NCBI RefSeq assembly: GCF_003568665.1
Contig: NZ_QXMH01000003.1
Location: 407,772 to 471,771 of the forward strand
DNA: 64,000 nucleotides
From: Chitinophaga alhagiae
Lineage (GTDB): Bacteria; Bacteroidota; Bacteroidia; Chitinophagales; Chitinophagaceae
Direction: 5' to 3'
A program made the position numbers and the translations under genes. Under the pieces are notes generated by a model. The model made no database searches, was not told the origin of the DNA, and saw nothing but the letters and a program-made list of their open reading frames with translations. Below, in pieces: positions 53,595-61,902 of the stretch (position 1 is its first letter; each line of letters begins with the position of its first letter).

Positions 53595-54629
53595 ATGAGA
53601 CCTATGATATATAGTGCCGTGGCTGCCGTGCTTGTGTTAAGCAGCTGTTCATCGGCATATCAAACCGCACAAACGCCGGATGATGTATATCACTCTCCGG
53701 CGAGACAACAGACCGTGTATGCCAGTAACACTGCCAGTAATACGCGAAGCGACATAGTGGAAGAGACGTATGATGACAATGGCGACACGTATGTAACTTA
53801 TCAGGACGATGAGGAGCGTTATGATTACGCCCGCCGTATCGACAATTTCAGCAGGGGCTACCGCGGCAACTACTGGGATGGTTATTATTACGATGACTTT
53901 TACGGCAGTCCGAACGTTTACATCAACAATTATTACGGAAGCCGCTGGGGCGGTGGATGGGGTTCTTCTTTCTGGGGCCCGTCCTTCGGCATCGGCTTTG
54001 GCTGGGGTTACAATCCCTACCGCTGGGGCGGCATGTACAGCCCCTGGTATGGTTATCACAACCCGTGGTACAGCCCCTGGTATGGCGGCGGATGGTATGG
54101 AAGCGGCTGGTATGGCAGCGGATGGCATGGCGGCGGATGGGGTTACCCTGTATGGGGCGGCCATTATTCTTCACGCCCGTCCAACTCATGGGGCCCGAGA
54201 GGTTCTTCATCCTCCAGGGTGTTCAACAATTCCGGCAACGTGAATACCGGCAACCGCAGCACCAGCGGCGCAGCGCCCAGAAGGGTGTTTGACCGCGGCG
54301 GCACGCCCACTACCACGCCCAACAACGGCAGCAGCGCTCCGAGGAGAGTGTTTGACAGGTCTTCTTCCGAACGCCCGGCCACACAACCGAGCAACAGAAG
54401 GGTATTCCAGCGCTCCAACTCAGAACGGCCCGTTTCACAGCCGACCAACAACCGCAGCTACGAACGCAGAAGCGTACCGCAGCGCAGCGCGCCCGTAAGG
54501 AGCGAACCTACTTACAGGGCACCCGAGCGCAGCAGCGCGCCGGCCCGGTCTTATCCGAGCAGTTCTCCGTCTAACAACAGCGGCAACAACAGCGCACCGG
54601 CAAGAACATTCCGTCCCCGTGGCGGCTGA
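53595..54629 (+). CDS. Gly/Tyr/Trp-rich lipoprotein with RRVF repeats
   Basis: 344 residues from ATG 53595 (MRPMIYSAVAAVLVLSSC lipobox, Cys near residue 16). A charged, acidic segment is followed by a G/W/Y-rich stretch (about 95-190, repeated GGGW, WYGSGW, NPWYSPWYG) and then a basic Ser/Arg/Pro-rich tail with repeats of the form RRVF(D/Q)RS.SERP..QP.N. It resembles low-complexity surface proteins of Chitinophagaceae sometimes named vitellogenin-like; no function is known. It has its own terminator. Confidence 0.7.
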   Translation: MRPMIYSAVAAVLVLSSCSSAYQTAQTPDDVYHSPARQQTVYASNTASNTRSDIVEETYDDNGDTYVTYQDDEERYDYARRIDNFSRGYRGNYWDGYYYDDFYGSPNVYINNYYGSRWGGGWGSSFWGPSFGIGFGWGYNPYRWGGMYSPWYGYHNPWYSPWYGGGWYGSGWYGSGWHGGGWGYPVWGGHYSSRPSNSWGPRGSSSSRVFNNSGNVNTGNRSTSGAAPRRVFDRGGTPTTTPNNGSSAPRRVFDRSSSERPATQPSNRRVFQRSNSERPVSQPTNNRSYERRSVPQRSAPVRSEPTYRAPERSSAPARSYPSSSPSNNSGNNSAPARTFRPRGG

Positions 54630-54641
54630 TCAATACGCATT

Positions 54642-54695
54642 GAATGATCAATTGCGGAGAGGCACAACGGCCTTCCGTGATTGATCATTCTCTTT
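54642..54695 (+). terminator. Terminator of the lipoprotein gene
   Basis: Long hairpin: GAATGATCAATTGCGGA...TCCGTGATTGATCATTC followed by TCTTTT, just after the stop codon. Confidence 0.75.
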
Positions 54696-54812
54696 TATAT
54701 CCTAATCCTATGCCCTTGCAGCGAAAACATGCTATTTCTCACCATACTTTTGAAAGATGGGACCAGGTTAGCTGGTATCCTGTCAGACCTCTGAAAAATA
54801 AATTGTTACCAG

Positions 54813-56369
54813 ATGAATAAAAGGATCACATTTCTTTTGATAGCCCTTGGTGTATCTGCCCATGGATGGGCGCAGGATGAGGGAGACGCCTTGCGCTACA
54901 GCCGCCTGACCACAGGCGGTACAGCCCGTACGCAGGCCATTGGTGGGGCGGCTGGTTCTCTGGGGGGCGATGTTACCGCCGCTCACGTCAACCCGGCCGG
55001 CATCGGCTTTTTCAAAACGAGTGAAGTGGTTTTTACGCCCGGTTTTTATTTCCGCAACAACAGCGCCAGCTACCTCGGCAGCAATGCGGACGAAAGCAAA
55101 TCAGGCGCCATGCTGGGCAACGCCGGCATCGTGTTTGGCATACCCACGCAAAAGAACAACAGCAAATGGCGCAACCTGGCGTTCTCGCTGGACTATAACC
55201 GCCTGGCGGACTTTAACAACACCTTCCGGCTCAATGGCGTGAACACCACCACCAGCTATACGGACCGCTGGGTGCAAGACCTGAACAACAACGGCAATCC
55301 TATCCCGTTCGATAATGCCACCATAGACTATCCCCTGGGCGCCAGCCTTGCGCTGAACACCTACCTGATAGACGCCGAGCTTGATCCCAACGGCAACCTT
55401 ACCGAGTATTTTTCCGGTGTACCGATTGGCGCGGCCGGCATTCAGCAGCAGGCCATCATAAAGGAAAAAGGCGGGCAGAACGAGTTCTCCCTGGCGCTGG
55501 GCGGTAATTACAACGACCAGTGGTATATGGGCGCTTCCCTCAACTTCCCTACCCTCCGCTACGAGCGTACCCGCACCTTTGCGGAAGACGACCTCTCCGG
55601 CGATACCAACAACGACTTTTCCTACTTTGAACATACCGAGCACCTGAAAACAGACGCGGTAGGCTTCAACGCCAAGCTGGGGGCCATTTACGCGCCCATG
55701 CCGAGCCTGCGCATAGGCGCGGCTTTCCATACGCCCACCTGGTACTCCATGAGAGACCAGTCTACCGCCCGGGTGCAGGTAGATACCGAAGGTTACCAGC
55801 CAGACGGGCGGAGCGAGCGCTGGCAGGATACGGAGGAGCTGTTAGACGGCTACCCCGTGGAGTATGAGTACAACCTGAAAACGCCGTGGCGCGCGCTGGG
55901 CAGCGTGTCTTACATTTTCGGCACCAATGCGGACGTAAGCCAGCAACACGGCTTCATTACCGCCGATGTGGAATATGTGAACTACGCCGCGGCCAAATAC
56001 AAGTTCAACAAAGGGGCCGCTTCAGACCGTGAGTTTGCTGACCGTTTGAACCAGTCCATTGAAAACATGTATAAAAGCACCGTCAACGTTCGCGTGGGTG
56101 GTGAAATGAAATTCACCGTACTGGCCGTACGCGCCGGTTTTGCCTACTATGGCGATCCCTACGAGAACTCCACTGTAGACGCCAGCATCAAAAAGATCAG
56201 CGGCGGTGTGGGTTACCGCAACAGGGGTTTCTTTGCAGACCTCACGTATGTACATACCCTGGCCAAAGAGGCTTACCAGCCATACTACCTGCGCGACGCA
56301 GCCGTTGCGCCCGCTACCATAGACATGTCTGGCGGCGCGGTGATGGCCACCGTAGGGTTCAAGTTCTGA
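54813..56369 (+). CDS. OmpP1/FadL/TodX-like outer-membrane transporter
   Basis: 518 residues with a signal peptide (MNKRITFLLIALGVSAHGWAQ). The N-terminal segment DALRYSRLTTGGTARTQAIGGAAGSLGGDVTAAHVNPAGIGFFKTSEV matches the FadL/OmpP1 pattern (hatch with the NPAG motif), followed by a 14-strand barrel ending in MATVGFKF. These proteins pass hydrophobic molecules through the outer membrane. The substrate is unknown. A terminator follows at 56397. Confidence 0.88.
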   Translation: MNKRITFLLIALGVSAHGWAQDEGDALRYSRLTTGGTARTQAIGGAAGSLGGDVTAAHVNPAGIGFFKTSEVVFTPGFYFRNNSASYLGSNADESKSGAMLGNAGIVFGIPTQKNNSKWRNLAFSLDYNRLADFNNTFRLNGVNTTTSYTDRWVQDLNNNGNPIPFDNATIDYPLGASLALNTYLIDAELDPNGNLTEYFSGVPIGAAGIQQQAIIKEKGGQNEFSLALGGNYNDQWYMGASLNFPTLRYERTRTFAEDDLSGDTNNDFSYFEHTEHLKTDAVGFNAKLGAIYAPMPSLRIGAAFHTPTWYSMRDQSTARVQVDTEGYQPDGRSERWQDTEELLDGYPVEYEYNLKTPWRALGSVSYIFGTNADVSQQHGFITADVEYVNYAAAKYKFNKGAASDREFADRLNQSIENMYKSTVNVRVGGEMKFTVLAVRAGFAYYGDPYENSTVDASIKKISGGVGYRNRGFFADLTYVHTLAKEAYQPYYLRDAAVAPATIDMSGGAVMATVGFKF

Positions 56370-56396
56370 TCATATAAATTCCGGATACAAAGAGGA

Positions 56397-56426
56397 AGGA
56401 AAGGGCTGCCGCTCTTTCCTTTTTTG
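56397..56426 (+). terminator. Terminator of the FadL-like gene
   Basis: GGAAAGGGC-TGCC-GCTCTTTCC followed by seven T's, 30 bp after the stop. Confidence 0.8.
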
Positions 56427-56473
56427 TTTACGGAGCATCGCCTCACCGCTTTCATTGGCTTGCTTACTCCACG

Positions 56474-57385
56474 TTACCTATTTTCTTCCAACTTCTGTTG
56501 CAGCCACTCCATCACCGCTTCCCCTTCCCTGGCATCAAACCACTGCATCTCCGCGTCTCTTCTGAACCAGGTGAGCTGGCGCTTGGCATACTGGCGGGTG
56601 TGGGTTTTAATGGCCGCTATGGTTTCAGGCAGGCTGGCGCGGCCATCCAGGTAGTCAAATACTTCCGTGTAGCCTACCGTCTGCAACGCATTGTGATGGC
56701 GGAAAGCCTGTACGGCCGTTACTTCTTCCACCAGCCCCGCTTCCTTCATGGCATCCACGCGGCGGTGAATATTGGCGTGGAGCAGTTCTTTGGGCAGTTG
56801 CAGGGCTATTTTGATGATGTTGAAATCTCTTTGCCGGCGGGTGGCCGTTCTGAAAGCCGTAATGGAACGCCCTGTGGCTTCCAGCACTTCCAGCGCGCGC
56901 AGGAGGCGCTGGGGGTTATGTATCTCCGCTACGGCGTAAAAAGCGGGGTCTCGCCGCTGCAACGTTTGCTGCAGCCAGAGGAGGCCGTTTTCCGCGTATT
57001 GCCGGCGTATGGCGGCGCGGACCTCTTCCGGAACGGCGGGCATTTCATCCATGCCTTCCAGGAAAGCGCGGATGTACAGGCCTGTGCCGCCTGTTACCAC
57101 CGCTACGGGATGGCGGGTAAAGATATCAGCGGCGTACTGCAATGCCAGTTGCTCATACATAGCCGCATTTACTTCTTCAGTGATGGAATGGGAATTGATA
57201 AAGTAGTGGGGAACGGCAGCCAGCTCTTCCGGGGAGGGTTTGGCGGTACCGATGCTCAGCTCCCGGTAGCACTGGCGGGAATCCGCGGAGATGATCTCCG
57301 TTCCCAGCATTTGCGCCATTCGTATAGCCAGTGCCGTTTTTCCTACGGCCGTAGGGCCGGCCAGTACAACAACCGTATGTTTCAT
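56474..57385 (-). CDS. miaA: tRNA dimethylallyltransferase
   Basis: 303 residues. P-loop LAGPTAVGKTALAIRMA, then IISADSRQCYRELSIGTAKPSPEEL, VTGGTGLYIRAFLEG and the C-terminal TRQYAKRQLTWFRRD block. MiaA transfers a dimethylallyl group to A37 of tRNAs that read UNN codons. Length is normal. Confidence 0.97.
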   Translation of the reverse strand: MKHTVVVLAGPTAVGKTALAIRMAQMLGTEIISADSRQCYRELSIGTAKPSPEELAAVPHYFINSHSITEEVNAAMYEQLALQYAADIFTRHPVAVVTGGTGLYIRAFLEGMDEMPAVPEEVRAAIRRQYAENGLLWLQQTLQRRDPAFYAVAEIHNPQRLLRALEVLEATGRSITAFRTATRRQRDFNIIKIALQLPKELLHANIHRRVDAMKEAGLVEEVTAVQAFRHHNALQTVGYTEVFDYLDGRASLPETIAAIKTHTRQYAKRQLTWFRRDAEMQWFDAREGEAVMEWLQQKLEENR

Positions 57386-57424
57386 ATGCTGAAAAAAGCG
57401 GGCGCAGCGCCTCGCTCCTGCTTG

Positions 57425-58006
57425 CTAATAAATGGTTTCATCTTCACCGCCGCCGGTTCCTTCCATGCCGTCTTCTCCTTCGCCTTCAGACTCCTCCCCT
57501 TCTTCACCAAACCCGTCTTCAGACATGCCTTCGCGGTTGAGGTCATATTTCTCTTCCATTTCCACCAGCTTGTCTCCAATAAGGCCTTTGGTGCCGTACT
57601 GGCTGGGGGCCAGGCCTTCCTTGCGTACACAGGCGGGGTAGCTGAGCTTGGCGTTCTCGTCTTTGGCAACGCCGATCAGCTCCACCAGGAAAGTCCAGTT
57701 CTTGGCAAAATCGTACAGGTAAATGAATTTCTGGTTGGGAGCCTTTACCATGGCGCCAATAGGCGTATCAGACATCATCAGCGGCTCCGCCTTGCGGGGC
57801 TGGTTGTCTGCTTCCAGTATTATTTCGCGGCCACGCTGCCAGTTATCGTTACTACGGAAAAAAGTGGCTTTGTGCTTGCTGTCAAACTCATATGCAGTCA
57901 ATATGGCTTGATGGAACTGTAAAAAATTCTGGGAAGGCTTTACCGCAATGTCCCTGTAGACACTTTCATCTTCTTCCCAATAAACTCTAAACTTCAATAC
58001 CGGCAT
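57425..58006 (-). CDS. Plasmid pRiA4b ORF-3-like protein with acidic tail
   Basis: 193 residues. The domain (about 1-140) has the pRiA4b ORF-3 (IS1096 passenger TnpR-like) look: LKFRVYWEEDESVYRDIAVKPSQNFLQFHQAILTAYEFDSKHKATFF and FIYLYDFAKNWTFLVELIGV. The last 50 residues are almost only E, G and D, which is unusual. Despite the family name there is no transposon around it. Function unknown. Confidence 0.85.
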   Translation of the reverse strand: MPVLKFRVYWEEDESVYRDIAVKPSQNFLQFHQAILTAYEFDSKHKATFFRSNDNWQRGREIILEADNQPRKAEPLMMSDTPIGAMVKAPNQKFIYLYDFAKNWTFLVELIGVAKDENAKLSYPACVRKEGLAPSQYGTKGLIGDKLVEMEEKYDLNREGMSEDGFGEEGEESEGEGEDGMEGTGGGEDETIY

Positions 58007-58041
58007 ATGATTAAGTTATAGGCTACCGCAAAAATACCAAA

Positions 58042-59460
58042 TTATTTTACAGGGGTCAAATCCAGTTCTTTGGCCTTCTCCAGCATGTACTGGTAGGCAG
58101 CTTGGTAGTTGTTAGGAATAATACCGTCAAGAATGGCTTCCCTGATGGCATTTTTCAGGTCTCCCACCACGCGCCCCGGCTTGAGGCCGAACACTTCCAT
58201 GATCAGCTCTCCGGTTACAGGCGGCTGCCAGTTGCGGATGCGGTCACTCTCTTCCACTGCTTTCAGCCGCTCGCGCACCAGCTCAAAATTTTCCAGGTAA
58301 CGCTTTACTTTAGCGCGGTTCTTGGAGGTAATGTCCGCCTCGCAAAGCAGCATCAGCGCCTCCAGGTCTTCCCCGGCGTCAAACAGCAGTCTCCGTATAG
58401 CCGAATCTGTTATATTCTCTTTGGTGAGGCTGATAGGGCGCAGGTGCAGCTCCACCAATTTTTTCACCTGCCGCATTTTTTCATGCTGCGGCAGTTTGAG
58501 CCGGGCAAAGATGCGGGGCACCATTTTGCCCCCTACCGCATCGTGACCGTGAAACGTCCAGCCATGGCCTTCTTCAAAGCGTTTGGTGGCAGGCTTGCCA
58601 ATATCGTGCAGCAGGGCGGCCCAGCGCAGCCAGAGGTCTGGCGTATGGCGGGAGATATTGTCTATCACCTGCAGCGTGTGGTAAAAATTGTCTTTATGCC
58701 CTTTGCCTTCCACCATTTCCACGCCCACCAGGTCTGTCATCTGCGGGAAAATGATCTTCAACAGGCCTGATCTGTAGAGCAGGTCCAGCCCTACGGAAGG
58801 TTTGGGAGAAAGCAATATTTTATTCAGCTCGTCCGTGATCCTTTCCTGTGAAATGATCTTGATACGCGCGGCATGGTCCGCAATGGCCTGGAAGGTTTCC
58901 GGCACTATGCTGAAATTGAGCTGGGAGGCAAAACGGATGGCGCGCATCATGCGCAGCGGATCGTCACTGAAAGTGCTGCCCGGCTCCAGCGGGGTGCGGA
59001 TGAGCTTGTCTTGCAGGTCTTGCCGGCCATTGAAGGGGTCCAGCAGTTGGCCGTAGTCCGCTTGATTAAGGCTGATGGCCAGGGCGTTGATGGTAAAGTC
59101 CCGCCGCAGCTGGTCATCTTCCAGGGTGCCGGGCGCTACCTCCGGGTTGCGGGAGTCCCGGTTATAACTTTCCTTGCGGGCGCCCACAAATTCTATCTCG
59201 AGGTCTTTATAACGTATCTGTGCGGTGCCGAAGTTCTTGAAATAGTTCACTTTGAGGGAAGGGTCCAGCAGGGCGGCCACTTTGTGGGCCAGCGCAATGC
59301 CGTCTCCAACGCAAACAATATCCATATCCTTGGTGGGCCGGTCCAGCAGCTTGTCACGAACAAAGCCGCCGATGAGGTAACAGGGTACGCCCACCTGGCG
59401 GGCCGCGCCGGCCACAGTTTCGAACAAATCCATTTCCCGTTGCGTACAGGGAATCTGCAT
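58042..59460 (-). CDS. cca: CCA-adding tRNA nucleotidyltransferase / HD protein
   Basis: 472 residues. Nucleotidyltransferase head with CYLIGGFVRDKLLDRPTKDMDIVCVGDG (metal residues D-x-D) and RRDFTINALAISL, the RNA- and dNTP-recognition neck (DDPLRMMRAIRFASQLNF), and an HD phosphohydrolase domain (LLHDIGKPATKRFEEGHGWTFHGHDAVG). This fusion adds CCA to tRNA 3' ends and may remove 2',3'-cyclic phosphates. Confidence 0.95.
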   Translation of the reverse strand: MQIPCTQREMDLFETVAGAARQVGVPCYLIGGFVRDKLLDRPTKDMDIVCVGDGIALAHKVAALLDPSLKVNYFKNFGTAQIRYKDLEIEFVGARKESYNRDSRNPEVAPGTLEDDQLRRDFTINALAISLNQADYGQLLDPFNGRQDLQDKLIRTPLEPGSTFSDDPLRMMRAIRFASQLNFSIVPETFQAIADHAARIKIISQERITDELNKILLSPKPSVGLDLLYRSGLLKIIFPQMTDLVGVEMVEGKGHKDNFYHTLQVIDNISRHTPDLWLRWAALLHDIGKPATKRFEEGHGWTFHGHDAVGGKMVPRIFARLKLPQHEKMRQVKKLVELHLRPISLTKENITDSAIRRLLFDAGEDLEALMLLCEADITSKNRAKVKRYLENFELVRERLKAVEESDRIRNWQPPVTGELIMEVFGLKPGRVVGDLKNAIREAILDGIIPNNYQAAYQYMLEKAKELDLTPVK

Positions 59461-59589
59461 ATACTTTCTGGTAGTTTAAGGCGCAAAAGTAAATGAATTG
59501 GAGCAGTAACCCAAGCAAGCGGGCTGCGGGCAGGGCATAACCGGCAGACCGGCATCAAAACGGGCCACTGCGGCAATGGACCGCTTCCC

Positions 59590-60162
59590 TTACGGCCGCA
59601 ACACTTCCAGCTCCCCGTTCTTGCTGATACGTACAATGCGGGAAGGCTGGTGCTGCTCCTGATCATCCTGACGGTATTTTACCACATAATCCACCCCCCT
59701 CCTTATTTCCTGCGAAATATCCGCAAAACTGGCCGGCGCGGGCTCCCCGCTGATATTGGCGGACGTAGACACCAGCGGTTTGCGGAGGCGTTTCACCAGA
59801 TGGCGGCAAAAAGGGTCTTTCACCAGGCGGATGGCCACGGTACCGTCTTCATGCACCACGTTGGGCGCCAGGTGCAGGGCGCCTTCATAAATAACGGTAG
59901 TAGGCCGGTCAAACCCCGCCAGCACCTCCGCAATATCAGGCGGGGGCTGTGACAGGTACTTTACCAGGTCTTTGGTATCAGCCATCAGTATGACCAGGCT
60001 TTTGGACTCGTCCCGCTTTTTCAGGCCGAATACTTTTTTCACCGCCTGCTCGTCCGTAGCATCGCAGCCTATTCCCCAGATAGTATCTGTGGGGTACAGA
60101 ATGGTGCCGCCGGCCCTCAACGCGGCCAGGGCATGCTCCAGGTCGTTCTCAAAATGGATCAT
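59590..60162 (-). CDS. tsaC: L-threonylcarbamoyladenylate synthase (TsaC/YrdC type)
   Basis: 190 residues, the short YrdC form without the Sua5 C-terminal domain. Motifs: GGTILYPTDTIWGIGCDATDEQAVKKVFGLKKRDESKSLVILM and PLVSTSANISGEPAPASF. It makes the activated threonylcarbamoyl-AMP for t6A at tRNA position 37. It begins three bases after the glycosyltransferase gene ends, so the two are likely co-transcribed. Confidence 0.95.
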   Translation of the reverse strand: MIHFENDLEHALAALRAGGTILYPTDTIWGIGCDATDEQAVKKVFGLKKRDESKSLVILMADTKDLVKYLSQPPPDIAEVLAGFDRPTTVIYEGALHLAPNVVHEDGTVAIRLVKDPFCRHLVKRLRKPLVSTSANISGEPAPASFADISQEIRRGVDYVVKYRQDDQEQHQPSRIVRISKNGELEVLRP

Positions 60163-60165
60163 CTG

Positions 60166-61338
60166 TTACAGGTTTTCGTATACGTTCATCACTGCGGCGG
60201 CACATTTGTGTATCGTAAAATTTTGCGCATGCGCTATTCCTTTTTCTTTCATGCCCTCAACAAGCGTTCCATTTTCCGATACCTGCTCCATGGCATCCGC
60301 AATAGCCGCGGGGTTGAGGGGGTCTACATACAGGGCCGCGTTGCCGCCCGTTTCCAGAAAGCAGCTGCCCTGCGAGGTGATCACCGGCGTACGGCTCCAC
60401 AGCGCTTCCAGGATGGGAATGCCGAAACCTTCGAACAACGAGGGGTACAGCAGCGCGGTGGCGCCCTGGTAGAGCGCCGGCAGGTCTTTAAAAGCGAAGC
60501 CGGCCACCTCGTTCAGCCATATCACCTGCTGTTCCAGCCCTTTCTGCCGGAGGAACTGCTTTACTTTTTCCTTGTACTGCCGCCCGTCTCCCAGCACCAC
60601 CAGCGGTATGTTCAGCCGGTCTTTCAGCAGGTGCAACGCTTCGGCAATGCGCAGCAGGTTCTTGCGCTCTATCACAGACCCTACGTACAGGAAATACCGG
60701 GCCGGCAGGCCGTATTGGCGTAGCATGGCGGTAATGGCCTCCTGCGGATGCAGGGTCTCAAAAGCCGGGTCACAAGCCTGGTAACAAACGCTGATACGGT
60801 TGGCCGGCGTACTGTAAAACTGCACCAGGTCCGCTTTGGTCTGTTCGCTGATGGCTATTACGCGGCTGGCGTGCTCACAGGCGTAGCGGGCCTTTTTGCG
60901 GTAGGTAAGCACATCTACCGGGTTATATTGCCGCGGGTAGCGTTCAAAAATAAGGTCGTGCATGGTAACGGCCGTTTTGATACCGGTGCGGTGAATGCCG
61001 AAAGGCAGCTCCGCGCTGAGGCCGTGGAACACATCTACCTGTTGCCGCTGCAGGTCCCGCACCATCCAGCGGCTGCGCCATACGGACTTCAGCCAGCGGT
61101 GATGGGCCTTTACAGGCAACACTGCCCGCATGCCGGCCGGGGGCCGGAAGAGGGGCTTCGTTTTAGGCGCAAAAAGAAGATACTGGTGTTGCGGGTATGT
61201 TTCCGCGAGCGAACGGATGAGCGTGCGGCTGTAGTTACCCAGCCCCGTCCGGTTCTGGAAAGCCCGTTTGGCGTCGAAACCGATGTTCAAGGTGTGATGC
61301 GTTTTATCCGGCGGCAAAATAATATTTCTCCCTCCCAC
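60166..61338 (-). CDS. Glycosyltransferase family 4 (GT-B fold)
   Basis: 390 residues. Two Rossmann domains: NIGFDAKRAFQNRTGLGNYSRTLIRSL at the start, and the donor-binding part YFLYVGSVIERKNLLRIAEALHLLKDRL, LPALYQGATALLYPSLFEGFGIPILEALWSRTPVITS with the E-x7-E pattern of GT4 enzymes. It moves a sugar from a nucleotide or lipid donor; the acceptor is unknown. It is divergent from the graspetide precursors by 105 bp. Confidence 0.92.
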   Translation of the reverse strand: MGGRNIILPPDKTHHTLNIGFDAKRAFQNRTGLGNYSRTLIRSLAETYPQHQYLLFAPKTKPLFRPPAGMRAVLPVKAHHRWLKSVWRSRWMVRDLQRQQVDVFHGLSAELPFGIHRTGIKTAVTMHDLIFERYPRQYNPVDVLTYRKKARYACEHASRVIAISEQTKADLVQFYSTPANRISVCYQACDPAFETLHPQEAITAMLRQYGLPARYFLYVGSVIERKNLLRIAEALHLLKDRLNIPLVVLGDGRQYKEKVKQFLRQKGLEQQVIWLNEVAGFAFKDLPALYQGATALLYPSLFEGFGIPILEALWSRTPVITSQGSCFLETGGNAALYVDPLNPAAIADAMEQVSENGTLVEGMKEKGIAHAQNFTIHKCAAAVMNVYENL

Positions 61339-61443
61339 ATCGTTAATATTTTTTTCTTTCTGTAAAAAATGCTAAATTGTTTGTCTGCCAGAAACGGAAC
61401 ACACATCTTCCAACACTATCTGCAAATAAAAAAACGTATTACC

Positions 61444-61596
61444 ATGAAACCCAATGAGCAGGTAATCAAGCCATTTTTTGCACAGTTCCTGGAAAAACAG
61501 CGTACTACCAGGCAGGAACCGCCCATCTTCACCCTGAAGATCTGGGACCAGTTGGAACATACGCTGAAATATCCTTCAGACGGGGACGAAGTATAG
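61444..61596 (+). CDS. Microviridin-type graspetide precursor 1
   Basis: 50 residues from ATG 61444; the frame is open to 61369, but the second precursor starts with the same MKPNEQV at its ATG, which fixes the start. The leader has PFFAQFLE (residues 11-17), the counterpart of the PFFARFLE helix that microviridin ligases bind. The C-terminus TLKYPSDGDEV has the TxKYPSDxxx core: T40, K42, S45, D46, D48 and E49. By analogy with microviridin, T40-D46 and S45-D48 would be esters and K42-E49 an amide. The Trp of known microviridins is Gly here. Microviridins are protease inhibitors. A second TLK (residues 30-32) precedes the core. Confidence 0.93.
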   Translation: MKPNEQVIKPFFAQFLEKQRTTRQEPPIFTLKIWDQLEHTLKYPSDGDEV

Positions 61597-61649
61597 TCCC
61601 GGCAGGCATCTTCATACATTTTATCTGTAACTAAAAAACATATCAAATT

Positions 61650-61829
61650 ATGAAACCCAATGAACAGGTATTAAAGCCATTCTTTGCGCAATTCCTTGAA
61701 TCGCAAATGAAAGCGGAAGAGGAGAAAAATCGCCAGGCGGCCGGTACATGGACCAGCAAGCTGGCAGACGCACCCGATCAGACGCACAAATACCCTTCAG
61801 ACGGGGATGAGGAATGGTGGCTGTTATAG
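61650..61829 (+). CDS. Microviridin-type graspetide precursor 2
   Basis: 59 residues, starting MKPNEQVLKPFFAQFLESQ, almost equal to precursor 1 over the leader. The core is THKYPSDGDEE (T45, K47, S50, D51, D53, E54/E55) with an extra tail WWLL not found in precursor 1. The part between leader and core differs completely between the two peptides (KAEEEKNRQAAGTWTSKLAD here), so the leader and the crosslink residues are conserved while the middle is free, as expected for graspetides. It lies 53 bp after precursor 1 and 73 bp before the first ligase. Confidence 0.92.
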   Translation: MKPNEQVLKPFFAQFLESQMKAEEEKNRQAAGTWTSKLADAPDQTHKYPSDGDEEWWLL

Positions 61830-61902
61830 GCCGTCCTCGCATTCCAATTGATCATTGCAAGCAATGGCCGCGGCTGTTGCTTGTTTTTTATAAGACGGTT
61901 CC

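Noticed and set aside
57425..58006. Insertion sequence or transposon because of the IS1096-passenger family name
   Set aside because: No transposase, terminal inverted repeats or target duplications were seen around it.
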